A stretch of DNA of 64,000 nt from Anaerolentibacter hominis (GTDB lineage: Bacteria; Bacillota; Clostridia; Lachnospirales; Lachnospiraceae), in NCBI RefSeq assembly GCF_032380675.1, contig NZ_JAWDIX010000001.1:1116001-1180000 (forward strand). Reading direction: 5' to 3'. Positions 17,753 to 26,763 of the stretch are shown piece by piece. Under the pieces are notes generated by a model, which did no database searches, was not told the DNA's origin, and saw nothing but the letters and a program-made list of their open reading frames with translations. Position 1 is the stretch's first letter. Every line of letters begins with the position of its first letter. A program made the position numbers and the translations under genes.

Positions 17753-18412
17753 CTATTCCATCGCGCCGGCATATTCTGTAAGAAGGTCCCGCCTCAGAAT
17801 GAGATACCCTATCTTTTTTCTCAGCAGGATGCCCTCTTGACAGAACTGTGTCAGCACATAGAGCAGATGCCGGTAGGTAACACCCAGATATTCGGCGGCT
17901 TCCGTGTGCTTCTCACGATATAAATTGGTATGGGAGGCGGTGAGAATAAAGCGGGCAAGCCTGTTTTTCAGCGGCCAGGCTTGATTGCGGATAAAATGGT
18001 CCGTGTTCTGCAGGGCCCTTCTGCCGAGAAACAGGCTCAGACAGCGCAGAAAACGGTTATCATTCAACAGCCGGTCCCGGCATCCGTATAGCTGCAGCGC
18101 CAGACAGGTACAGGGAAAGAGGGCCTGAATGCCGTTGGTGCAGGACTGAGCCCCCAGTAGTTCCATTTCTCCCAGAAAACAGGGCGCGTCCAGGAAATTA
18201 ACCAGCGAAACCTTACCATTTTTCTGTGTCAGATAGAGTTTTGCCCGGCCTTCTATGAGATAGTAGAGTGTGGTTACTTCGTCCCCTTCATGAAATATTG
18301 TTTCGCCGCTCTCAAACTGAACCAATTTAGTGAAGGGCAGGACGTCAAAGGAGAATAGTTCGGAGAGCAGACCGGGACTTAGGACAGAATCGGTTACAGA
18401 TAATTCTTTCAT
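17753..18412 (-). CDS. Crp/Fnr-family transcriptional regulator (YeiL-like)
   Basis: This 219-aa protein has an N-terminal cyclic-nucleotide-binding-fold domain (about 25-140; ESGETIFHEGDEVTTLYYLIEGRAKLYL) and a C-terminal winged helix with TEAAEYLGVTYRHLLYVLTQ as recognition region. It lacks an obvious N-terminal cysteine cluster, so it is not an Fe-S Fnr protein by that criterion. The overall pattern resembles YeiL. It is transcribed divergently from the methyltransferase at 18510. A perfect palindrome in the 97-base gap is a plausible binding site. Confidence 0.78.
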   Translation of the reverse strand: MKELSVTDSVLSPGLLSELFSFDVLPFTKLVQFESGETIFHEGDEVTTLYYLIEGRAKLYLTQKNGKVSLVNFLDAPCFLGEMELLGAQSCTNGIQALFPCTCLALQLYGCRDRLLNDNRFLRCLSLFLGRRALQNTDHFIRNQAWPLKNRLARFILTASHTNLYREKHTEAAEYLGVTYRHLLYVLTQFCQEGILLRKKIGYLILRRDLLTEYAGAME

Positions 18413-18440
18413 AGGGGACTCCTTTCTGCAGGGTCAGCAG

Positions 18441-18456
18441 TATGAGATTTCTCATA
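18441..18456. promoter_or_regulatory. Palindromic operator candidate TATGAGA-TT-TCTCATA
   Basis: This perfect 7-2-7 palindrome lies between divergent genes for a Crp/Fnr-family regulator and a methyltransferase. Its symmetry and 16-base length fit sites of that family. It could serve autoregulation, control of the methyltransferase, or both. Confidence 0.5.
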
Positions 18457-18509
18457 TCATTATAGATGGTATCTGTTTATACTGCAAGAAAAGGCAGGAG
18501 GTAACGGAT

Positions 18510-19145
18510 ATGAATCAAAGAGAGTACTGGGATAAGGCGGCGGGAGAGAAAGAGTTTACGGTCACCTTTCCCTTCGAAGCCTGGGAAGGCTATATAGACA
18601 GGAACAGCCGGATACTGGACGTGGGCTGCGGTTATGGAAGGACACTTAATGAACTGTATCAGAAGGGGTATCACAACCTGACCGGAATGGATTTTTCCGG
18701 AGAAATGATCCGGAGAGGGAAGAGACAGTTTCCTTGTCTGGATCTGCGGATCATGGAAGAAGGCATCCTTGACCTGCCGGATGAGAGTGTAGATGCCGTT
18801 CTCTTATTTGCGGTTTTAACCTGTATTCGGGAAAATGAGAAACAGCATGGACTGCTAAAGGAAATACGGCGTGTCGTAAAGCCGGGAGGAGTGATTTTGA
18901 TCAGTGATTTTCTGATGAACTCAGATGAACGGAATAGAGCCCGTTATCAGCGCGATGAAGAGAAGTTCGGCATGTACGGTGTGTTTGAACTCCCGGAGGG
19001 AGCGGTGGTCCGGCACCATACCAAAGAGTGGATCAGGGAACTGACCGGAGAATGGAGGGAAGTGCTGTTTCAGGAGACGGTGCACAGAACCATGAACGGG
19101 CACACCTCCAACGGCGTCTGCTATATCGGGCAGAAGCCGCTTTGA
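18510..19145 (+). CDS. Class I SAM-dependent methyltransferase
   Basis: This 211-aa protein begins MNQREYWDKAAGEKEFT and has SAM motif I ILDVGCGYG at 35-43, the acidic GMDFS strand, the DLPDESVDAVLLFAV segment and VVKPGGVILISDF. This is a Methyltransf_11-type fold of unknown substrate. AGGAGGTAACGGAT precedes the ATG at 18510, which is preferred over the longer opening at 18330. It diverges from the Crp/Fnr-family regulator and is probably its target. A terminator follows directly. Confidence 0.85.
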   Translation: MNQREYWDKAAGEKEFTVTFPFEAWEGYIDRNSRILDVGCGYGRTLNELYQKGYHNLTGMDFSGEMIRRGKRQFPCLDLRIMEEGILDLPDESVDAVLLFAVLTCIRENEKQHGLLKEIRRVVKPGGVILISDFLMNSDERNRARYQRDEEKFGMYGVFELPEGAVVRHHTKEWIRELTGEWREVLFQETVHRTMNGHTSNGVCYIGQKPL

Positions 19146-19155
19146 TAAAATTTCA

Positions 19156-19186
19156 ATGGGATGCTGTATTACGGCATCCCATTTTA
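19156..19186. terminator. Intrinsic terminator between convergent genes
   Basis: ATGGGATGC (19156-19164) pairs with GCATCCCAT (19174-19182), followed on the plus strand by TTTT. It serves the methyltransferase and lies at the 3' end of the convergent methionine aminopeptidase gene. Confidence 0.75.
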
Positions 19187-20062
19187 ATATGCCAGAACTT
19201 CGTGGCCGGTTTCGGTAACCAGAACCATGATTTCCCACTGGGCGGAGGGCATACCATCGTCCGTATAGACTGTCCACTCATTCCTGCTGTCTACGAAGAT
19301 ACGGCTTTTGCCCATATTTACCATCGGTTCTATAGTGAAGATCATTCCAGGAACCAGAAGCATCCCAGTGCCTCTTCTGGAGACATAGCTGACCCAGGGG
19401 TCCTCATGGAATGAAAGACCCACCCCATGGCCGCCGATCTCCCGGACAACGGTATAGCCGTTTTCTCTGGCATGATCGTGGACCGCCTGGCCCATATCCC
19501 CAAGAAATCCCCAGGGTTTTACCTGTTCAAGGCCCAGTTCGACACATTCTTTTACGACCTGTACCAGTTTCTGTTTTTCCGGAGATACATTTCCCAGACA
19601 GAACATCCTGGAGGAGTCAGAGTAGTATCCTTTATAAATCGTGGAAACATCCACGTTGATAATATCTCCGTCGGACAAGATGCAGTTTGGGGAAGGTATG
19701 CCGTGGCAGACCTGATCGTTCACGGAGGTACACACACTTTTCGGAAAACCCTCAAACCCCAGGGGTGCAGGGACTGCGCCCATCTCTTTTGTTTTCGTAT
19801 ATACGAGACGGTCAATTTCTTCTGTCGTCATTCCGATTTTGATGTGCTGCGCTACATAATCCAGAACCGCTATATTAATTGCAGCACTTTCCCGGATTCC
19901 GGCTATTTGTTCCGGAGTCTTAAGCAGTTTACGGGAAGGGACAAGATGCCCTTCCCTGGCTGCCTGACGGACCCGTACGTCTGTTTCCATATGACACTGT
20001 TTATATTTTTTTCCGCTGCCGCACCAGCAGGGATCATTTCGGTCTAATTGTTTTCCGGACAT
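19184..20062 (-). CDS. map: Type I methionine aminopeptidase with N-terminal SEC-C zinc motif
   Basis: This 292-aa protein removes initiator methionine from nascent proteins. It carries an N-terminal SEC-C knuckle (RNDPCWCGSGKKYKQCH, residues 8-24) thought to help ribosome or chaperone contact. The pita-bread catalytic domain follows, with metal ligands in NVDVSTIYKGYYSDSS, the GGHGVG histidine segment, IFTIEPM and a late QWEIMVLVTE glutamate. SEC-C forms of MetAP are common in clostridia. It is monocistronic by spacing. AGGAGGCACTTT precedes the start. Confidence 0.92.
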   Translation of the reverse strand: MSGKQLDRNDPCWCGSGKKYKQCHMETDVRVRQAAREGHLVPSRKLLKTPEQIAGIRESAAINIAVLDYVAQHIKIGMTTEEIDRLVYTKTKEMGAVPAPLGFEGFPKSVCTSVNDQVCHGIPSPNCILSDGDIINVDVSTIYKGYYSDSSRMFCLGNVSPEKQKLVQVVKECVELGLEQVKPWGFLGDMGQAVHDHARENGYTVVREIGGHGVGLSFHEDPWVSYVSRRGTGMLLVPGMIFTIEPMVNMGKSRIFVDSRNEWTVYTDDGMPSAQWEIMVLVTETGHEVLAY

Positions 20063-20258
20063 AAAGTGCCTCCTGTTCTATATCTGTTGATGTAATGAAT
20101 ACGAGAGTATTACAGATGATATTCCAGTATAACACAATTGGAGAAAATACAGAAATGATGAAGTATATTCTTTCCGTTGTAATTCCATACGGCAGGTATT
20201 ATAATGCGTTTAACAAAGACTTGAATAACAGGCCCGGCCTTAAGCGGGCAAAATACAG

Positions 20259-21020
20259 TTATTGTCCCGGCAGATCCGCGGTGACTTTGTTTTCTCCCAG
20301 CAGAAAATCAAGATAGTTCTGCTTTACACGAGTATACAATTTCCTGGAAACCGGCAGGCATGTGCCGTCGGACAGCACCAGATTACGTTTGTTAAAAGCT
20401 GTGACACAGTTCAGGTTGATCAGATAGGAGGCAGTTATCTTAACAAAGCGGTTATCCCGGAGCAGCGGCTCTAAGATGACGTCAAAGGACTGGCGCAGCG
20501 TTACGCTTTTTATGACTGTTCCATCGGTTAGATGATAGTGGACCCGATGGTTTTGATACTCCGCATAACAGATGAGATGAAGCCGGAGGGCATAGAGACC
20601 GTCGGCGGTTTTGACTGCAATGGAACGGCTGTTTAGATCGGCAAGCGCCTGAACGATTTTATTCAGGACCGGGAACAGAATATCACTTGTAACGGGTTTC
20701 ATTAAATATTGATATGCGTATACGGAAAATGCACGGACGGCATAATCGGGGTATGCGGTAAGATAAAGAATAAAGGCAGAATCGTCTTTCTGTCTTATCC
20801 GTTCTCCCAGCTCGATGCCGTCGATGGAGGGCATCAGAATATCCAGAATATAGACGGAATAGCCGTCTGTTTCGTTCAGCTGTTCGGCCAGGTCCAGAGA
20901 TGAAGTAAAGCAGGAAACACTCAGATCAATCCTCTCATTGGCTTCAGCATATTTGTCCAGTAAGCTGACGATCTGCTTCTGTTCTCTTATATCATCATCA
21001 CATACCGCAATTTTTATCAT
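20259..21020 (-). CDS. LytTR-type response regulator (AgrA-like)
   Basis: This 253-aa protein has an N-terminal receiver domain (IAVCDDDIREQKQI; phosphoacceptor in YILDILMPSIDGIEL; conserved lysine in LMKPVTSD) followed by a LytTR DNA-binding domain (about 140-240; RNLVLSDGTCLPVSRKLYTRV). Such proteins control peptide-signalling and secretion genes. No sensor kinase is beside it, so its partner must be elsewhere. ATG at 21020 is chosen because GGAGGAGACAAC is directly upstream, although the frame opens at 21137. Two 11-bp direct repeats in the upstream gap may be its targets. Confidence 0.87.
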   Translation of the reverse strand: MIKIAVCDDDIREQKQIVSLLDKYAEANERIDLSVSCFTSSLDLAEQLNETDGYSVYILDILMPSIDGIELGERIRQKDDSAFILYLTAYPDYAVRAFSVYAYQYLMKPVTSDILFPVLNKIVQALADLNSRSIAVKTADGLYALRLHLICYAEYQNHRVHYHLTDGTVIKSVTLRQSFDVILEPLLRDNRFVKITASYLINLNCVTAFNKRNLVLSDGTCLPVSRKLYTRVKQNYLDFLLGENKVTADLPGQ

Positions 21021-21108
21021 GTTGTCTCCTCCTGACGATCCTATGTGTTTATTATATCGGAATTCAGCCCGCAGGAAAAGAATAAAGAAAAGGCAATATG
21101 AGTGAAAA

Positions 21109-21150
21109 AAGGAGCAAATAACGTGCGGATCTTTCATTGAAGGAGCAAAT
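21109..21150. repeat. Pair of 11-bp direct repeats AAGGAGCAAAT
   Basis: Exact copies lie at 21109-21119 and 21140-21150, 31 bases apart, which is about three helical turns. They sit between the divergent LytTR regulator and diguanylate cyclase genes. LytTR proteins bind direct repeats, so a regulatory site is possible, although the spacing is longer than usual. Confidence 0.35.
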
Positions 21151-21194
21151 CAGATAAAATAAATAAAGTATATTCTAAAAAGGAGAATCAAACA

Positions 21195-23510
21195 GTGCCG
21201 CAGGAACAGGAAGCAATAAAATTTATAAGACATCTTCAAAAACTATACTTTGAAGATAGAAATATGAGCGCTCTGCTGGAACTGCTGGGTGAGAATATAT
21301 CCTGGATAGGCTCCGGAGCGGAGGAAGTGTGCTTTAACCTTGAGGAAGCGCGAAGAACGCTGGAATGGGAGAAAATTGAGTATCCCATGGGATTTAAAAT
21401 AGAAGAAGAGCAGTATCAGGCTGTCAGCCTGACAGACAGAATATGCGTTGTATACGGATATGTGCGGGCCGCCTCCCAGGCGGCGGATCTGGCCGATATC
21501 AATGACCGGGTTACAGCCGTGTGCGAGATAAGCAGAGAGGGCATGAAACTGCTGCACCTGCATCTATCCAGCGCTGACGATAACCAGGCCCAGGGGGAGA
21601 GCTATGTGAAGAAGAGCAGTCTGGAAGAAAAGCTGAATCTGGAGAACCGGATGGAGCAGACGAAAAGGCAGCTCAGCCGACGGACGCAGGAGTTGGAAAT
21701 GCTCTTTGAAAATATACCCGGCGGGGTCCACCAATGCAAAAACGATCCCTGCTTTACCCTGATTAATATGAGCAGAGGCTGCTGCAGTCTGTTCGGATAC
21801 ACCAGAGAAGAAGTAAGGGCAATATTTCAGGACCAGTTTATTCAAATGATTTATCCCGGAGACCGGGCGGAGGTGCTTCGCTGCTGCAGAGAACGGCTCA
21901 GACAGGACAGTACGCTGGAACTGGAATACCGAGTGGTTCACAAGAGCGGAAGACACATCTGGGTACTGGATAAGGCTAAGCTGGTCACCGATCCGGACGG
22001 TAATCAGAGCATTTTCTGCATGCTGGTGGAGATTACGGAGAGAAAGAAGACAGAAGAAAATTTAAGACTGAGTCTGGAGCGCCATCAGGTGATCATGGAT
22101 CAGGCTAATGATATTATTTTTGAATGGGACATCAATCAAGATACGCTGGATTTCTCCGCGAACTGGAAGAAAAAGTTTGGCTATGAAGCGATTTCCTGTG
22201 AGATAAGCAGCCGGATTCCCAGGTCGCTTAACATCCACCCGAACGATATGGCGGCTTTCATAAAAATCATGAAGGATACGGCAGCCGGCGTACCTTATTC
22301 CGAGACCGAATTCCGGATCAGAAGCAGAGACGGCAGCTATGCATGGTGCAGAATCCGAGCAACAACCCAATACGACAGTGAGGCACGTCCGATTAAGGCG
22401 GTGGGTGTTATCGTGGATATAGATCAGGATAAGAAACAGAAGGATAAGCTGATTGAACAGGCTCAGAAGGATGCACTCACCGGACTTCTCAATAAATCTG
22501 CCGTGAGGGAGCAGGTGGAGCGGTATCTGTGCGGAACGGGCAGAAGAGGGGCGCATGCGCTCTTTCTGATTGATCTGGATAATTTTAAGACAGTGAATGA
22601 CAGGTATGGACATCTGGCGGGAGATGCTGTTTTATCAGAGCTGGGGGTGAGCCTGAAAAAACTGTTCCGCGCCACTGACCTGATCGGCCGGATCGGCGGG
22701 GACGAATTCCTGGTATTCCTGCCCGGTGTGAGCGACAGCAGAATCGTGGAGAAGAGAGCAGCAGAAATACTGCAGGAAGTGGATGGCATCAGTGCGAAAG
22801 AACAGCTAAAGATGCAGCTGTCCTGCAGTATTGGAATAGCATTTTGTCCGGACGACGCAAAAGATTATGAAAATCTCTGCCGTTGTGCCGATAAAGCCCT
22901 GTACTATGTGAAAAACCTGGATAAGGGGAATTATGCCTTTTATGATCTGCTCAGGCCGGGCAGTCATAGCCCGGAGGAGACGACGATCAATGAAACAATT
23001 GATTCCGATATTGGAAATATAGATGAAACTCTGGCCCGCTATACATTCCGCATGCTCCACACCGCGGCCGACATACCGTCTGCGGTCTGTCAGCTGCTGG
23101 GGATTATAGGAAGGGCTTATGGCGCCGACCGTGTTTACATTTATGAGGCGGATCGGGAGAAGAACTGTTATGTGAAATCCTTTGAATGGTGTGAGGACGG
23201 TATTCACCACGGCGCGGATATGTCTGCGGCCGCCTCCGGCCTGACGGTGGAAGCTCACAGGAAGCTTTTTGACAGCGATGGAATACTCTGTATCCGGAAT
23301 ATACAGACGGAGGAGCCCTCTCCTGTTTTATCTATCCTCCAGTGTGCGCTGACGGATCGGGGAGAACATAAAGGGTTTCTGGGATTTGATGACTGCAGAA
23401 GAAGCAGGCTGTGGACAAGAGAACAGCTGCGGTCGGTCTCTCTGATTACGGATGTGATCGGCACGTTTTTGTGTAAGTACCGTGCAGAAGAAACAATTGG
23501 AAACAGATAA
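21195..23510 (+). CDS. PAS-PAS-GGDEF-GAF diguanylate cyclase with SnoaL-like N-terminus
   Basis: This 771-aa soluble protein makes c-di-GMP. In order: an NTF2/SnoaL-like domain (about 5-128), a short coiled coil (140-170), two PAS domains (about 165-285 and 295-415), a GGDEF domain (about 420-585) with intact GGDEF at 501-505 and the RxxD product-inhibition site RATD at 492-495, and a C-terminal GAF-like domain (about 610-765). An intact catalytic motif and I-site imply an active, feedback-regulated enzyme sensing cytoplasmic signals. The start is GTG at 21195 after AAAGGAGAATCAAACA. The next gene encodes the opposing EAL enzyme. Confidence 0.87.
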   Translation: MPQEQEAIKFIRHLQKLYFEDRNMSALLELLGENISWIGSGAEEVCFNLEEARRTLEWEKIEYPMGFKIEEEQYQAVSLTDRICVVYGYVRAASQAADLADINDRVTAVCEISREGMKLLHLHLSSADDNQAQGESYVKKSSLEEKLNLENRMEQTKRQLSRRTQELEMLFENIPGGVHQCKNDPCFTLINMSRGCCSLFGYTREEVRAIFQDQFIQMIYPGDRAEVLRCCRERLRQDSTLELEYRVVHKSGRHIWVLDKAKLVTDPDGNQSIFCMLVEITERKKTEENLRLSLERHQVIMDQANDIIFEWDINQDTLDFSANWKKKFGYEAISCEISSRIPRSLNIHPNDMAAFIKIMKDTAAGVPYSETEFRIRSRDGSYAWCRIRATTQYDSEARPIKAVGVIVDIDQDKKQKDKLIEQAQKDALTGLLNKSAVREQVERYLCGTGRRGAHALFLIDLDNFKTVNDRYGHLAGDAVLSELGVSLKKLFRATDLIGRIGGDEFLVFLPGVSDSRIVEKRAAEILQEVDGISAKEQLKMQLSCSIGIAFCPDDAKDYENLCRCADKALYYVKNLDKGNYAFYDLLRPGSHSPEETTINETIDSDIGNIDETLARYTFRMLHTAADIPSAVCQLLGIIGRAYGADRVYIYEADREKNCYVKSFEWCEDGIHHGADMSAAASGLTVEAHRKLFDSDGILCIRNIQTEEPSPVLSILQCALTDRGEHKGFLGFDDCRRSRLWTREQLRSVSLITDVIGTFLCKYRAEETIGNR

Positions 23511-23541
23511 GAAGGCAGCTCCCGGCTAACGGACGGTTTGC

Positions 23542-23607
23542 AGACAAGCAGGGGGCCGGGCTGCAGTAGAAAAAGACAGGTATGCCGGCGGGCTGCTTGT
23601 CTTTTTT
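23542..23607 (+). terminator. Intrinsic terminator after the diguanylate cyclase gene
   Basis: AGACAAGCAG (23542-23551) pairs with CTGCTTGTCT (23593-23602), with GC-rich inner pairing, then a run of T to 23607. This separates the GGDEF gene from the EIIC-EAL gene. Confidence 0.75.
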
Positions 23608-23688
23608 ATGTCTTTCGGGTAAAATAAAAAGGAATATGTGTACAGAGCCTTTTAATGTGAAAAACAGTGGAATGACAGAGGTAAACAG

Positions 23689-25776
23689 GTGAATTATAAA
23701 TTACTTAAGGGTGTCTACAGGCTGGACGGCAGCCGGATCTTATCGGCGGTGCGAAGGGGCTTTGTGCTGGTAATCCCGGTTGTGTTAACCGGATCGCTGG
23801 CGCTGCTGATCCGGAGCTTTCCAATTCCCCAGGTACAGGTTTTTCTGGAACAGTTTGCCGGCGGGATCTTGATGCGGTTTCTGGATACGGTTTTTGATAC
23901 TACGATCGGATTTTTATCTGCTTATCTGGTATTGGGAATCAGCTATTATTATTCCGCATATTATACGAAGGATGGAAGGATGGTTCAGGTTACGGCCATG
24001 ATCACGGCCATGGCCTGTTTTATTGCGTCCTTTGGGGCTGCAGGCGGTTCGCTTACGCTGGATTGCTTTGGGACAATCGGGGTGTTTACCGCCATGCTCA
24101 GCGCTATTGCGGCGACCCGGCTGTTTTTTTGCCTCTACTCATTTCTGAGAAAGCATCTGCATGCAGCGTCCGCCGGAAATGACAGTTATTACCGGACGTC
24201 ACTCACCGCACTGCTTCCCTTTCTGGGCTGTGTGGCGGTGTTCACCTGTGCCAATCTGTTTCTGGTACACGTTGTGCATGTGAATAACTTTAATGATTTT
24301 ATATCGAATGGTCTTACGGAGCTGTTTCACAACGTGCGGAGCGAGCCTGCAAATGGGATATTATATACCATCATGCTGAATCTGCTCTGGGTGTTTGGTA
24401 TCCATGGCGGGAATGCGCTGGACCCGGTTGGCAACCTGATGTTTGCCACTTCTGCGCAGACGCAGACGATTATATCCAAATCCTTTATGGACAATTTTGC
24501 TCAGCTGGGAGGCTGCGGCGCCACGGTGTGCCTGGTGCTTGCCATGCTGCTGGTTTCCAGATCCAGAAGCAGCCGGAAGCTGGCCTATTCTTCCGTACCG
24601 CTGACTTTGTTTAATATTAATGAGATACTGGTGTTTGGCCTGCCCATTGTGTTAAACCCCATTTTGCTTCTGCCCTTTATCCTGGTCCCGCTCTGTTCCC
24701 TGTTAATCGGCTACGGCGCCGTCATTACAGGATTCATGCCTGCGGTGACAAATCAGGTAGTTTGGACCACACCGGTGTTTTTCAGCGGCTACCTGGCTAC
24801 CGGATCGATGCGGGGAGCTCTGGTTCAGCTGATTATTATCATCGCAGGCACAGCAATCTATATTCCTTTTATCCGTCTGTATGAAAAGACAAGAGAGAAT
24901 CGGGAACAATTTATGATACAGGAGCTGGTGAAGAAGTTTTGCCGGGACGAAAAGCTGGGAGTTTCAGGAACTTATTTAAACCGCAATGACAGCATCGGAA
25001 TCGCGGCGAAAACTCTGGCGGATCAATTGCAGGCGGATATTGCCCGGAATGAGGTGCCGGTCTACTATCAGCCCCAGGTAAATGAAGGAGAGCAGGTAAT
25101 CGGTGCAGAGGCTCTGCTGCGCTGGAGCTATGGCGGGAAGACTGTATATCCGCCGCTGGTAATCGCGCTGGCCAGAGAGGCCGGCTGTCTGGAAGAGCTT
25201 ACGGTCCATATTTTTAATTCGGTGTGCAGGGATATCTGCATTATGAAAGAAGCTGTGGGAAATGAGATGCATATATCTGCCAATATGACGTCGGAACAAC
25301 TGGACGACACTGTTTTGGTTGACCGGATTATTGAAATGGTCAGAGAGTACCATGTGGAAGGTATGTTTGGCCTGGAGGTTACAGAAGAAGCTTCGCTAAA
25401 CGAGCTGGAGCATGTAACGGAGAATATTGATAAACTGAGGAAAAATAATATTGCTATGGCTATTGATGATTTCAGCATGGGACAGACCTCGCTGAACTAT
25501 CTGAAAACGAATAATTTCCGCTTTGTAAAACTGGACGGAGGCCTGGTGAGACAGGCCGAGGATAATGTCAGATGCCGGGAGATTATCAGTTCAATCGCGG
25601 CACTGGGTGTGAATCTGGATTTTCAGGTGATAGCAGAACAGGTGGAGACACAGAACGTAAAAGAAATACTGCTTGGACTTGGCTGCCGCTGCTATCAGGG
25701 ATTTTTATACAGCCGGGCGGTCCCGCTGTATTCATTTATTGAATACTGCAGGGAGCATCCGGAACAGAACCGATAA
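23689..25776 (+). CDS. PTS EIIC membrane domain fused to EAL c-di-GMP phosphodiesterase
   Basis: This 695-aa protein joins a lactose/cellobiose-type PTS EIIC domain (about 1-400) to an EAL domain (about 440-690). In the EIIC part, FGIHGGNALDP (236-246) and NINEILVFGLP (309-319) keep the sugar-site histidine and glutamate. In the EAL part EALLR (474-478), ANM (531-533), LEVTEE (562-567), IDDF (592-595), K614 and IAEQVE (648-653) retain the metal and catalytic residues, although the usual DDFG is DDFS. The likely role is sugar sensing or transport that controls c-di-GMP breakdown. The start is GTG at 23689 after AGAGGTAAACAG. Confidence 0.87.
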   Translation: MNYKLLKGVYRLDGSRILSAVRRGFVLVIPVVLTGSLALLIRSFPIPQVQVFLEQFAGGILMRFLDTVFDTTIGFLSAYLVLGISYYYSAYYTKDGRMVQVTAMITAMACFIASFGAAGGSLTLDCFGTIGVFTAMLSAIAATRLFFCLYSFLRKHLHAASAGNDSYYRTSLTALLPFLGCVAVFTCANLFLVHVVHVNNFNDFISNGLTELFHNVRSEPANGILYTIMLNLLWVFGIHGGNALDPVGNLMFATSAQTQTIISKSFMDNFAQLGGCGATVCLVLAMLLVSRSRSSRKLAYSSVPLTLFNINEILVFGLPIVLNPILLLPFILVPLCSLLIGYGAVITGFMPAVTNQVVWTTPVFFSGYLATGSMRGALVQLIIIIAGTAIYIPFIRLYEKTRENREQFMIQELVKKFCRDEKLGVSGTYLNRNDSIGIAAKTLADQLQADIARNEVPVYYQPQVNEGEQVIGAEALLRWSYGGKTVYPPLVIALAREAGCLEELTVHIFNSVCRDICIMKEAVGNEMHISANMTSEQLDDTVLVDRIIEMVREYHVEGMFGLEVTEEASLNELEHVTENIDKLRKNNIAMAIDDFSMGQTSLNYLKTNNFRFVKLDGGLVRQAEDNVRCREIISSIAALGVNLDFQVIAEQVETQNVKEILLGLGCRCYQGFLYSRAVPLYSFIEYCREHPEQNR

Positions 25777-25792
25777 GGGAAGGAAACATCAG

Positions 25793-26722
25793 ATGAGGAA
25801 AAATACGAAGCCGGCAGTGATCTGCCTCTGTCTTATACTCCTGTGTATGGCCGGGCCCGCAAAGTGCTATGCGGCACAGGACAGTACCAGTGAAATTATA
25901 CCGGGTCTGGAAGTAGGGATAAATCCCGTGCTTCAGGAGAGAGCCGGGGCGCGCCTGCAGCGTATTCTTAAGACGGAACAGGTGGTATCCAAACGGATGA
26001 CCCTGGCTTTCTCCTTCGGAAAGCGAGAAGGGTATTATTCAGGCGCTCTGTCCGGCGGAATACCTCAGGGAGCGGGAAGCTTTACCGCCTTTAACGAGGA
26101 CGGTACCTGCTGGACCTACACCGGGAATTTTGAAGACGGGCATATGTCCGGAAATGGTATAACACGCTGGAACACCGGTCTGTGGGAGAGCGGACTCTAT
26201 GAGGCGGACAATATTAAGACAGGCGTTTGCGGTACCGGAAGTGCCGTCATATACCAGGGAGATTTCTGCGGCGGAGCGTATTCAGGAGAAGGGACCACCT
26301 ATGATGAACAGGGGAATTTAATTTATTCGGGTCGGTTCCAGAACGGATTCCTGTGTGAGACAGAAGCAGAGCGGACCAGGCGGGGCGAGGCGGTCCGGCT
26401 GCGATGCGAAGAATTTGGCCCGGAGCAGTACCGAAGCTGCCTGGCAGATCCAGCCCTTTATATCGGCAGAATGATCGGGCTGAGCGGGGATGTGGCGTAC
26501 AGCTGGTTTGCGGAGGAAGACGCCTACAATGAGCTTCTTCTTGAACTGCCTGGTTCCGGAGATATGGAAGCGATTGTATATTACCGGTATGGTTTGGAAG
26601 AAAAAAAGGCGGACCGGCCGGACCGGATAACGGTTTACGGGATTATTACCGGTGTTCATGAGTATGAGGATGGAAACAAGGTGCCGCTGGTTGAGGCGCA
26701 TTATATTGATATAGTACCATGA
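25793..26722 (+). CDS. Secreted MORN-repeat protein
   Basis: This 309-aa protein has an N-terminal signal peptide (basic MRKNTKPAV, hydrophobic core, likely cleavage after AKCYA near residue 27). Several MORN-like repeats follow between about 80 and 200: YYSGALSGGIPQGAGSFTAF, YTGNFEDGHMSGNGITRW, YQGDFCGGAYSGEGTTYDE and YSGRFQNGF. The C-terminal 100 residues are an unrecognised domain. MORN repeats give elongated surfaces that bind lipids or proteins. It starts 17 bases after the EIIC-EAL gene with GGGAAGGAAACATCAG before the ATG at 25793, so it belongs to that operon. Confidence 0.75.
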   Translation: MRKNTKPAVICLCLILLCMAGPAKCYAAQDSTSEIIPGLEVGINPVLQERAGARLQRILKTEQVVSKRMTLAFSFGKREGYYSGALSGGIPQGAGSFTAFNEDGTCWTYTGNFEDGHMSGNGITRWNTGLWESGLYEADNIKTGVCGTGSAVIYQGDFCGGAYSGEGTTYDEQGNLIYSGRFQNGFLCETEAERTRRGEAVRLRCEEFGPEQYRSCLADPALYIGRMIGLSGDVAYSWFAEEDAYNELLLELPGSGDMEAIVYYRYGLEEKKADRPDRITVYGIITGVHEYEDGNKVPLVEAHYIDIVP

Positions 26723-26763
26723 CCGGACAGATTGACTTGATCCGGAAGTAGGAGGAAGAGACC

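Noticed and set aside
23511..23688. Possible c-di-GMP riboswitch before the EIIC-EAL gene
   Set aside because: No GEMM-type core or tetraloop-receptor pattern was found. The structure is an ordinary terminator.
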